From assembly GCA_001766655.1 (NCBI GenBank), contig MJCC01000001.1:1888115-1952114 (forward strand): DNA of 64,000 nt, given 5' to 3'. The notes under the pieces were generated by a model, which searched no databases, was not told the DNA's origin, and saw only the letters and a program-made list of their open reading frames with translations. Below are positions 1 through 8,534 of this stretch, in pieces. This stretch comes from Phytomonas francai (lineage: Eukaryota > Euglenozoa > Kinetoplastea > Trypanosomatida > Trypanosomatidae). The position numbers and the translations under genes were made by a program. How positions within the stretch are numbered: the first letter of the stretch is position 1; every line of letters starts with the position of its first letter.

Positions 1-193
1 CACATTTTAACATTTAATCTATTTTGTAATTTCTGACGTCCTACGGTGCCGAAAGCACACCATTTTATTCTGCATTAGACGTATAGAACACCTGCCACGC
101 ACATCAACCTTTTTATACATCAAAGAGAAATAAAAATCAACACATGTGAAATTGCATTCTTGCCACTAAACACTAGGAAAGAGACGCTACAGA

Positions 194-1702
194 TCACTGC
201 ACAGCGCTCACACGCGGCTCCTTTAATACTTTATATGGGAAAAACACCTCTTTTAAATTATTCCACACACCGCGGTCGAACAAACCACGTAAATCCCGCA
301 ACAATAATTTTCGGACATTATTGCGGTATTCTCCATTCTTTTTGCCTCCTTGTTCATAGCCGGGTTCTTCTGTGGCAGGAGGTTTGGGCAGCCTATAGAG
401 TGCTTTCGGCTTTCGTAAAGCAACTTTCTCAAGCCTCTGACAGTACCACATCGCTTCCTGATAGACCAACCCCAAAGTTGGTAACCTGGCTACAAAATCT
501 GCAAGTTCTTCCATTTTGTTGAGGTCGTTGATCGTTACGTTTTGTATTACAAATCTCAAGTTATAGATGAAAAAGCAGTATAGAAAGAGAGACATCGAGT
601 TTGCGAATAAAATAAGAAACATATTACGAGTCTGAAGAATGCCGAGCACCTTTGCATAATCGTCCCAGCGGAGAGGCACCGTCTTGCCATCGTTCAACTG
701 GAGTGTCCACCCCCACGCGTTATTTTTGAGCAGGAATTGCTTGATGCAGCGAAATAGGTCTGAGGACGCCCATAGGCAGGAAACCGTATGCATAAATATA
801 AAAGCCATAAAGTAGCGGTGTGTGCCTTCCGCAACATCGTTGTTAATCCAGGGGCAGTGGTGGTCGAAGCGGCGAACACACATATTACAATACCTACAGT
901 GTTTGCTTCGACTAGGACGCGGAAAAGAACAGGTGGGGCATGTCATACCGGTGATCCTGAAAGATTCGGAATCATTGCATGCTTTTTTCCCCTGTGCGGT
1001 ATGCCTATCCGGACTGTGATATCCAGAGGCAGGATAAATAATATCGTCAATAATATATTGGTTGTTCAAAGTATATTCTTCTTCTTTCCGTAATGAGAAA
1101 CAATTCCATTCCCGGCCAAAAATCTTTTCTGATTTATCATATAATTCCCTGAACCTCTTAGTGCGGTATGCCTTGTTATCGTTTAGTCTCTTTGATGAGC
1201 CGTTGGCTCTTTCCTTCCTAGTAGGCGAGGCATTCTTGCCGCTGGAAAGACATTCATGCTGCTTTTCCAGCTCTCTCCCTGGCGTCACTTTACCTGGATT
1301 CGTGAAAACGGCCAGAACGTAAAATACCTCAGAGGAAAGGACCAATGCCCAGGAAACAGTCTTAGACCACACGGAGGCATTTAGCTCTGGTAAGGCGTGC
1401 AACAAGTAGAGATATTCTATAGGCCAGACTAACGCAATATACAAAAGAACAAAGATCCATTCACGATATTTGGAAGTACTATCCCACCATCTCTTATAGG
1501 CCTTTCGACCCTCTCTCTGGTTGCAAAAGTATAAGGGACTAAAGCAAGCGCCCCCAAATATAATATGGGCATTAATTATGATTCTATACATCGTTCCAAT
1601 GATACTATTGTGATGACGTGGAGACGATCCCATTACCATAATGTACAAAAAAACAGCAAAACTAAGTATGATCGATAGAAAAGAAAATAAAAATGCTAAC
1701 AT
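194..1702 (-). CDS. DHHC-family protein S-acyltransferase (palmitoyltransferase), Swf1/ZDHHC4-like
   Basis: A 502-residue polytopic membrane protein starting at ATG 1702. Hydrophobic segments lie near residues 3-24, 82-101, 117-135, 296-315 and 360-382. An NPGKVTPG motif follows the third, where DHHC enzymes carry the DPG motif. The cysteine-rich domain (about 254-298) reads CPTC, HCRYCNMC, then DHHCPW at 280-285, so the acyl-accepting cysteine (283) is present. Family enzymes transfer long-chain acyl groups from acyl-CoA to cysteines of membrane-associated proteins. After the last membrane segment, TIND (390-393) replaces TTxE and resembles the TTNE of the ZDHHC4/Swf1 branch. Two oddities: the usual NNC after DHHC is NND (287-289), changing a predicted zinc ligand, and a polar insert of about 110 residues separates the NPG motif from the cysteine-rich domain. 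Family assignment is firm; substrate and compartment cannot be read. Confidence 0.93.
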   Translation of the reverse strand: MLAFLFSFLSIILSFAVFLYIMVMGSSPRHHNSIIGTMYRIIINAHIIFGGACFSPLYFCNQREGRKAYKRWWDSTSKYREWIFVLLYIALVWPIEYLYLLHALPELNASVWSKTVSWALVLSSEVFYVLAVFTNPGKVTPGRELEKQHECLSSGKNASPTRKERANGSSKRLNDNKAYRTKRFRELYDKSEKIFGREWNCFSLRKEEEYTLNNQYIIDDIIYPASGYHSPDRHTAQGKKACNDSESFRITGMTCPTCSFPRPSRSKHCRYCNMCVRRFDHHCPWINNDVAEGTHRYFMAFIFMHTVSCLWASSDLFRCIKQFLLKNNAWGWTLQLNDGKTVPLRWDDYAKVLGILQTRNMFLILFANSMSLFLYCFFIYNLRFVIQNVTINDLNKMEELADFVARLPTLGLVYQEAMWYCQRLEKVALRKPKALYRLPKPPATEEPGYEQGGKKNGEYRNNVRKLLLRDLRGLFDRGVWNNLKEVFFPYKVLKEPRVSAVQ

Positions 1703-2350
1703 ATTGCCTCAAAAAAGTGCTTTAACCTTCAAGCTTAATCTTAACTTATGCGTTTTTTTACAACGCTATTTATACGTATGCGTCTATGACAATCCTTCGA
1801 TTTTTCGGAGACCAAGAAAACACCACAAAGGTAGGGACCAAAGCCAAAAAGACAAAAGCTGTAAAAAGACCTTTAAAAGCAGTCTCAAGCAGCTAATCAA
1901 GGTGGATCTCGAAATTGGCAACATTTGTACATTCTAGTGCCAAAAATGAACTCCACTGATTTCTCTTAAAAAGGTTTGAATCAAAAATTACTGTGTTTTT
2001 CCCGTGTTGATGAACGAATATCAAATGGAAAATAATGAGTAACGTACACACGGTAACTCTTTGTCGATTTGTTATTGTATAGGTCTCGATATTTAAAAGA
2101 ACATCAATAAGCAGGGTAGGCTTGGCTTCATCGCTCTTCTAAGCATATATGTCTATGCCTCTTAAGATTTTTGTCATTAGGCTGTCTGCCAGGACAGTCT
2201 TTTATATCCACCACCACCGCCTTTAGTATAGTCTTCCCGAATGACTACCAACACTTGTGTTCCTCCTCTTCCCCCGCTGCCAGCAATAGTCTCTAGGTTA
2301 TAATATTCACCTCAACGGCCCTACACAACATCCCCCCCCCTCCGGCTTAT
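1703..2350. other. Intergenic spacer (DH/PH-like gene 3' flank to DHHC gene 5' flank)
   Basis: No gene was seen. The plus strand is pyrimidine-rich over 2200-2345, with a C run at 2332-2340 just past the stop of the upstream-transcribed gene. This would be purine-rich 3' UTR in the transcript. Confidence 0.6.
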
Positions 2351-4963
2351 CTAAGTCGTTTCCTGTGTTCCTAATTCCAGTGTTTCCTCATCTTCTGTGA
2401 CAACATCAGAGCTCTGGAGTTGGGCGCTGGATTCAATATGGGACCCCGGGCCTGTGATGTTGGCTCTAGGGGTGTTCGGCCGTTCCTGCGAGCAAGGCTC
2501 TTGCACCTCTTCGTGCGATTGCTGCACCTGCTCTTGTTGTTGTTGCATCTGTTCTTGTTGTTGTTGCACCTGCTCTTGTTGTTGTTGCATCTGTTCTTGT
2601 TGTTGTTGCATCTGTTCTTGTTGTTGTTGCATCTGTTCTTGTTGTTGTTGCATCTGTTCTTGTTGTTGTTGCATCTGTTCTTGTTGTTGCCTCAGGTGGG
2701 TTTGGCGCTGGATGTCTGCGTAGCGCTGCCTGATGAGCCTCGACTTATCGGAAAGGGGAGGCACCATAGGAAACGCGCCTGAGGGGTCGGCGGTCCGCTC
2801 TGACCAGATAGCCGGCATCGCCGATATCCGCACACCTCGCGTCGTCCCTGACAGGGAGGCGTTGGTGGGATTTACAGAATGATTAGGATGCTGATGATGA
2901 TGGTGAATAATGTCGTCCATGTTGGATGTGGAGCACTGTTGGATTGCGTCCTGGATGACTTTCACCCAGCACCGTTTCTCTTCTGGTGTCCTTGTGAAGA
3001 AGGTGAGCTCTTTATAGTTAGGGCTGACAAGCCTAAAACAGTTTGCAATGTTTTGATGGGGCGAATCCACCACATCTACAATGCTTAGTGTCCCGAGTGG
3101 CATCCCACCGCACAGCCGCAGGCTGGTAGAGCCAATTTCCTCGGCGTAGCATATCCAGTTGCTGAAAAGAAACAGAATCCGATAGTGCCTGCCATGGCTG
3201 GTGCTCTTGCACAGACGACCCTTGTGTAGAAGTACGTACCCGCTGTTGTGTGCACGAGGCAGACCCATTCCCGCCTGGTTGGTATCTCTGCAACCAACCT
3301 CTTGGCCTTTGAGTGAGTGAAACCAATCACTTGTCCGGATGCCCATCCACGACGTGGGCTCAAATAGGTTTTCCAGGTTGTGTACATCGCGCTGGGAGAG
3401 CTCATCCAAGACCATGTTGTTCTCCGCGCACATACGCGGTATGATATCCGCAAGTCGTTGCTGGAGTATCTCCTGATTCGTCCCACGGAGGACGCGACTG
3501 TGGAGCAGGCATCGCGCCGCGTACACAATCCGGTGTAGGGATGACAAGGGAGCAGAGAGCAGCATCAATAGGGTTTCGAAGCCACGCCAACCTTTCGGGA
3601 TCACCACCGGCGGCTTTGAAAACGGTGGGGCACCACGATTTGTTTGCGAGGAAGGAGGATGTGTAGGGTCATTGCCTTTGCAAGTATTTTTAAGCCTGTC
3701 CTCGCGCAAAAGTTCTTTGAAAAAGGGTAGTGTGCGAACACGATCATCGTCTGGGACCCCAGAGGGTCCAAAAGCGCATAGGAGGGCGTTTAAGAATAGC
3801 GCATATCGCAGGATCTCGTTTCTATCGGTAAAACTCTCATTGCCTGTTGGTGTAGCAGGGCTCGAGGTATGCGGAGTCCGTGGGTTGGCGCTCATGGTCG
3901 TATCCCGTTGATAGGCCTCTGCGAGTTTCTCAATCCGAGGCATAGCCTTACTCACGTAGTTAAATACATAATCCACCTGCTCGTAAATAAAGAGCTTTAA
4001 CACATCTGACGAGAAGAAAGATAGAATAATTTCAACCACTTTTGATTCAACATCTCGTTCTAAAAGGCGTGTGGCGTCGTTAGCGCTACTACGATTGGAA
4101 ATGGAGGGAGCAGGATGTACCTCATGAGAAGGAAGCATCGCACCCTGTTCAGCTAGAAGCGAAGAAGCTTGAGTCTTTTCCTCGCTGTAGTCATGAAGGG
4201 TCGTGCTTGGCTTGTGGGAGGTTTCCTGCGATGGTTGGAGCCCTCTCTGCGGTCGTATGTCAGACTCCTTTCGACCCTTGATTTGAGAGCAGGTGGAAGT
4301 GGAGATGGTACCCTTGTTGTAATTTTCCGAGAATGATTCGTGTGTGGGGATTTTATGCGGGAATGGAGCAGCTTTTCCATTCATAATGTCTGTCTCCTTA
4401 TCTGAGTTATTAGCACTCGCCTTCTCCAACTCCAAGCGCAGCGAGGCTAATTGATTTACAGCATTTTGAATTTCTTGAACTAGCATCTCATGTACCTTGT
4501 GCAGAACCATCAAGTTGGCAAACAATTCCTGGTGCTGATCAGGAGTTAAAACTTGGATTTGGTTGGAGGCCCCAAAGCCAGATTGATGGCGTTGTGCAGT
4601 TTCAAGCATTATTTCCTTGTCATTTCGCCCTCCACGGGCTTCCCCGCTCAGGTTGCTAGAGACACCTCTGCATTTCTGTAGGTTTCCTCCCTCGCTAGGT
4701 ATTCCAGAATCAAAATACATAGAAGAGCGATAAAATCCATACGCTGGATCATGGTGTTTTGTCTTGGGTGCGGCCACGGCAGGGGCGGATGGTGACCCTC
4801 CCGATAACTTCTTTGCCTCTGTTGAGGTCGAGGCATACGTATGAAGCATCTCCACAACGTAGGCAAGGCTGGAAAAGGTAACCCACTCATCCTCGCAAAG
4901 ACTGCGGAGCACTTGTAGGCATAGACCAGCGGATTGCATTGCACTAAAAGAAGAATCAGACAT
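2351..4963 (-). CDS. PH-domain protein with RhoGEF (DH)-like region and Gln-rich repeat tail
   Basis: 870 residues from ATG 4963; the frame stays open a little further upstream but only from a GTG, so the ATG is preferred. The C-terminal half has a convincing pleckstrin-homology domain at about residues 570-677: GYVLLHKGRL opens it, a RILFLFSNWICYAEE strand follows, and an ELTFFTRTPEEKRCWVKVI helix carrying the invariant Trp closes it. The stretch before it (about 455-530, around FETLLMLLSAPLSSLHR) resembles a Dbl-homology helix. A DH-PH exchange factor for a Rho/Rac-like GTPase is therefore possible, but the DH part is weak. The first 350 residues are mostly low-complexity. The tail has a QQQQEQM/V heptad array encoded by 21-bp repeats. 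Membrane or phosphoinositide binding is the likely role of the PH domain. Confidence 0.72.
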   Translation of the reverse strand: MSDSSFSAMQSAGLCLQVLRSLCEDEWVTFSSLAYVVEMLHTYASTSTEAKKLSGGSPSAPAVAAPKTKHHDPAYGFYRSSMYFDSGIPSEGGNLQKCRGVSSNLSGEARGGRNDKEIMLETAQRHQSGFGASNQIQVLTPDQHQELFANLMVLHKVHEMLVQEIQNAVNQLASLRLELEKASANNSDKETDIMNGKAAPFPHKIPTHESFSENYNKGTISTSTCSQIKGRKESDIRPQRGLQPSQETSHKPSTTLHDYSEEKTQASSLLAEQGAMLPSHEVHPAPSISNRSSANDATRLLERDVESKVVEIILSFFSSDVLKLFIYEQVDYVFNYVSKAMPRIEKLAEAYQRDTTMSANPRTPHTSSPATPTGNESFTDRNEILRYALFLNALLCAFGPSGVPDDDRVRTLPFFKELLREDRLKNTCKGNDPTHPPSSQTNRGAPPFSKPPVVIPKGWRGFETLLMLLSAPLSSLHRIVYAARCLLHSRVLRGTNQEILQQRLADIIPRMCAENNMVLDELSQRDVHNLENLFEPTSWMGIRTSDWFHSLKGQEVGCRDTNQAGMGLPRAHNSGYVLLHKGRLCKSTSHGRHYRILFLFSNWICYAEEIGSTSLRLCGGMPLGTLSIVDVVDSPHQNIANCFRLVSPNYKELTFFTRTPEEKRCWVKVIQDAIQQCSTSNMDDIIHHHHQHPNHSVNPTNASLSGTTRGVRISAMPAIWSERTADPSGAFPMVPPLSDKSRLIRQRYADIQRQTHLRQQQEQMQQQQEQMQQQQEQMQQQQEQMQQQQEQMQQQQEQVQQQQEQMQQQQEQVQQSHEEVQEPCSQERPNTPRANITGPGSHIESSAQLQSSDVVTEDEETLELGTQETT
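2521..2690 (-). repeat. In-frame 21-bp minisatellite encoding QQQQEQM/V heptads
   Basis: About eight consecutive units on the minus strand, each encoding four Gln, Glu, Gln and Met or Val, near the C-terminus of the PH-domain protein. Unit length is a multiple of three, so copy-number changes keep the frame. Val replaces Met in two units. Confidence 0.9.
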
Positions 4964-5659
4964 ACCAAAATAAAGTACGAAACGGAAGTCGGCACGCGGC
5001 CCACAAAAAGGCACTAAAGAGTAATTGTTCTCCCCTTTCTATATAAATCCGATAGTATTTTTATTAGAAAGTTACTTTAAACACCCCAGTGGTTGTGATA
5101 GGCGTCAATCCTTCTTTGCATTTACTATTCCTTCTTCAAAAATGGAAAAGGATCCGTGCCAGCAACAGGACATGTGCAGGTAAAGCATAAAAAGGATGCG
5201 TCCAGCATAAAACCGTTAAAAGAAAAACGTAGAACAGCTGGGAATATTTTTGACATGTACAGAGGGTCGATAATATAAATAAAAGGAAAGTATTCATGGG
5301 AAATTCTGCTTTTTCTAGACGTTCCACGTTCTCACCGGTACGAAGAAAATGGAAAGAAAGGGGAAAATAGCAACAGAGGTATCGAATTTCGTTTCCTCGC
5401 AGTTCAAGAATAGATAGATCTATTTAGCAAAAGACAATGAAATACAACAAGCACACAAAACAAGAAAGGGGGAGTATAGCTGTAATAGAATAGAAAACAT
5501 TCTAGGGCATTATAAATTTCGCATGACCTAGTATATATTATTTTATATTCAGATGTAGCTACATAAAAGTTGTGGCATGATAAAGGGGAGACAGTAAAGT
5601 TCGTTTTGGACAGAATAAGGCATTGTGAAAACTATGCTAGCGAACCTAGCCCTACCGCA
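4964..5659. other. Intergenic spacer
   Basis: No gene was seen. The plus strand is purine-rich around 5340-5375, giving a pyrimidine tract on the transcribed strand that could serve the trans-splice acceptor of the PH-domain gene. The 63-codon open stretch at 5136-5327 shows no domain and is taken as chance. Confidence 0.55.
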
Positions 5660-7723
5660 TTAGTTTTCCCGCTCCTCTGCGCGCTTTCCGTCGATCATCT
5701 GCAGTAGTCTCATCAGCTTACTTTCTTGGACTTGCTTAGCTCGCCGCTGCGTGCGATCGAGCTCCATCTTGGGTCCTTCCGTCGGTGGTTGGAAATTTCT
5801 CAGTTCCATCACACCGCTAATGGTATGGCTCAGGCCGTGATGGCTAAACCACTCCCGCACGGCGAAATCAAACCTCGAGGCGGTTGTGCGATCCATATAA
5901 AAACTGGACGGCTGTTGCTTCATGCCGTTCGAATTTCCGCCTCCGAGATTGTACGCTAATGTGCTGCCGATATAGCTGTCAAAAAACGCCTGATTCGCCT
6001 CCCCTGACGTCCCCTGCTCGATCATCACGTTGAGGAGCGATTTCCCCTCCCCCCCTGGCAAAGCCCCATCCCTTGAGGTCGAGGCTGCCGGCTGCTGTTG
6101 ATTCATCGTAGAGGACGAGGGAGAGGCGCCTTTGTTCCTCTGCGCCTCGCGAGCGGCAGCGGAGAGCCGAAAAGGCGCCACCTCTTTAAGGAGAACACTA
6201 ATCGTATCCAGCACCGAAGCGCGAATCTCAACAGGCACACAAGGAGAGTAAACCAGGTTAAGAAGCGCTTTTATACACCCCGTTTGCACTAAGCGAATCA
6301 GAACAGGCGGGTTATAATGGCAGGCCGCCTCGACGGCGTCAATCAGCGCGATAATCACGCGCACCTGCGCCGGGTTCACGTCGACGGGCCCGTTCGTCCT
6401 TCGCGGAGGGTTCCCCTTTTCCGGGCCTAAACACCTTTCCCCGGCGGCCATCCCGGCGCCCGTTTCCTTCCCCGTTTCCCCCTCCTGGTGCTGCCGGAGC
6501 AGGCACCGCCGCTGCTTCTGAAAAACGCACTCGACGTGCTGAAGAAAACACTGAAAGACCTCGGTGGCGTAGTGCATAAAGCATCCCTCCGCGATATATC
6601 GCCGCTGATAATGAATTAAAAGGTACATCCCTTGACATAAACGCAGCGCGAGCTCCTGCTCCTCGAAGGAGACCCCGGTGAGCAGCGCGGAGAGGCGATT
6701 TCGCCCGTGATTTCCCCCTGGAGAGGCCGTTGAGATGTCGTTCGGGGTATTTCGGCTATGGCTGCTATTCTCAATCGAGGTCCAGCGCAGCGCCTCGTCC
6801 TCGGTCAAAACCACCTCGACGAGCTCTCGCAGCCCGACGCGCGCCCGCACCTCCGTCCGCGGAAGCAAAATCCGGTGAAAAAGCGCGGAGGTCAGGTTCA
6901 TCGCGCTCAACGCACGCTGTCCATGCGTCCAGAGCCTCGCCGCCTTGCCCTCCTCCTCGTGAAGGACGTGAAGGGCGCTATTCTCAAAACCGCCTTCCCC
7001 CTCTCGGTCTTTCCCGGAAAAGATGGCGTTTGGGACGAGGTTTGAAAAACTAATGGCATCAAAGGGCTGAATCTGCACGCCACCGCTTTCTTGCCGTTCT
7101 GAAGAGGACAATCGGCCCGGATTTGAGTGATTAGGATTGGGGTTCGCACTCCGCCGATTGCTTTGCGACGTCATCGTTGTTTTCATTGGGGATCCCCTGC
7201 TTGGGGCGTTGGCTAAACGCGTAGAGGTTTGCGTAGTGAAGTCGATGAGAATCCCCAGGCCCTCGTAAAGGCCCTCTTTCCTAGTAGATGCAAAGGGGGA
7301 GTTCACTTTATCGACACATCGACGGAAACGAAAGGCAAATTCGAGCTCCCGAGTCTCCTCGGACGTGATGCGAACCCACTGCTGAGAGTATATATCTAGC
7401 GTAAAGTCTGTAAGCTTATCGCAGGCAAGCGATGGTGGCGAACATGGCTGAATCCATTGCGATGTTGGACGATGCTGCTGTGCTGTAGGGTCCTCATATC
7501 GATGAGCGGGGTTCTTGGAAAGCGGGGCTGTCTTTTTCCCCGCTATTTTCAATGCTTGGATGGAATGATTTGCATTGTTAGCGGTCGAATCGACACCGAA
7601 ATACGAGCTACGGCGCATCCCATTCGAACTCCTGATTGACGAATCTCCTTGTAGGGGAGGTTGGCGCTTTGGACTAGTCCCCATAGAAGCTCCATGGGCG
7701 GCCTCCGTTGTGTGGGATTTCAT
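5660..7723 (-). CDS. Hypothetical protein with armadillo/HEAT-like helices
   Basis: 687 residues from ATG 7723. I do not recognise the family. The first 90 residues are polar and low-complexity. A helical stretch (about 95-170, with FAFRFRRCVDKVNSPFAS and GLYEGLGILIDFTTQ) and a C-terminal stretch (VIIALIDAVEAACHYN, then IRLVQTGCIKALLNLVYSP, then IRASVLDTISVLLKEV) have the spacing and hydrophobic pattern of armadillo-type repeats. Low-complexity, charged inserts split the helical blocks. The final 60 residues are basic and helical. The middle of the gene (roughly 6350-7060) is clearly richer in G+C than its ends. An alpha-solenoid scaffold is a reasonable reading; binding partner and location cannot be inferred. 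Confidence 0.8.
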   Translation of the reverse strand: MKSHTTEAAHGASMGTSPKRQPPLQGDSSIRSSNGMRRSSYFGVDSTANNANHSIQALKIAGKKTAPLSKNPAHRYEDPTAQQHRPTSQWIQPCSPPSLACDKLTDFTLDIYSQQWVRITSEETRELEFAFRFRRCVDKVNSPFASTRKEGLYEGLGILIDFTTQTSTRLANAPSRGSPMKTTMTSQSNRRSANPNPNHSNPGRLSSSERQESGGVQIQPFDAISFSNLVPNAIFSGKDREGEGGFENSALHVLHEEEGKAARLWTHGQRALSAMNLTSALFHRILLPRTEVRARVGLRELVEVVLTEDEALRWTSIENSSHSRNTPNDISTASPGGNHGRNRLSALLTGVSFEEQELALRLCQGMYLLIHYQRRYIAEGCFMHYATEVFQCFLQHVECVFQKQRRCLLRQHQEGETGKETGAGMAAGERCLGPEKGNPPRRTNGPVDVNPAQVRVIIALIDAVEAACHYNPPVLIRLVQTGCIKALLNLVYSPCVPVEIRASVLDTISVLLKEVAPFRLSAAAREAQRNKGASPSSSTMNQQQPAASTSRDGALPGGEGKSLLNVMIEQGTSGEANQAFFDSYIGSTLAYNLGGGNSNGMKQQPSSFYMDRTTASRFDFAVREWFSHHGLSHTISGVMELRNFQPPTEGPKMELDRTQRRAKQVQESKLMRLLQMIDGKRAEEREN

Positions 7724-7773
7724 GGGGACTATGTTCTAATTGGGCTTAGGATTCTACTATCACTTCTAATTTG

Positions 7774-7843
7774 CTTCGAATATTATGCATTTCGTTTATG
7801 GGAAGACCGAAGTGGCGTCGATAGAGGAGAGAGAGAGAGAGAG
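7774..7843 (-). promoter_or_regulatory. Putative spliced-leader trans-splice acceptor for the ARM-like gene
   Basis: On the minus strand a CT-repeat pyrimidine tract (7843-7825) is followed by its first AG at 7775-7774, about 50 nt before the ATG at 7723. The distance fits kinetoplastid trans-splicing; no transcript evidence is available. Confidence 0.45.
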
Positions 7844-8371
7844 GCAGAAAAGCTCAAGTGCCACAACGAATTCTCAAACCAGCATACGCGACCAAGTATA
7901 AGACTGAAATAGCGAATAAAAATGACAGTAATAGAAGTCATTAGAAAAGCATCTGAGAGATTGAGTCAGACGCGAAATGGGGATATGCTCAAGCTAATTT
8001 CTAATCTCCCATTACCACACGTTTCTCGAAAGATTATTTTCCAATCTCAATTTAGCAAAGCGTGAACAGTTCATGAAAAAAGAATGCATATACAGCATCC
8101 AACTGGGGTCCCTATTTTTGCATGGGTCCTCATTTTTTTGCCCCTCCTCTTTATTTACGCATTCACTCTTTTTCTTTCTGCACATATATACGTAAAAAAG
8201 GTCTTTTCAAAAGCAACGCATACCGTAAGTAGTGATGCAATATCTTTAAACTAATAAACATACCTTATAGGAAAAGGCGGCTTCTTAATAAAACCTGTCT
8301 GACGGAAGGCAACCTGAAGAATAGTTTTAAAGGCCAATAGAGCAACGCACCATTACTTTTACAAAGAAAGC

Positions 8372-8415
8372 TATATATATATATATATATATTTATTTAT
8401 TTATTTATTTATTTA
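8372..8415. repeat. Compound (TA)n-(TTTA)n microsatellite
   Basis: Uninterrupted TA dinucleotides run into about six TTTA tetranucleotides in the spacer downstream of the glucosidase II beta-like gene, probably within its 3' UTR. Confidence 0.9.
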
Positions 8416-8534
8416 CATCAATATATATGTAGTATAAGCATTCTATACATCTCTTTTTGTAAAAAAAATATCTCACATTCAATTAAACTTTCTTAATAAG
8501 AGGGATAAAAAAAGGCGGAAGTATTCACACGTCG

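Larger units (their letters stand above)
7724..8534. other. Intergenic spacer with microsatellites
   Basis: No gene was seen. It contains a GA run at 7825-7843 (a CT tract in the transcript) upstream of the ARM-like gene, and a (TA)n-(TTTA)n compound repeat at about 8372-8415. Confidence 0.7.
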
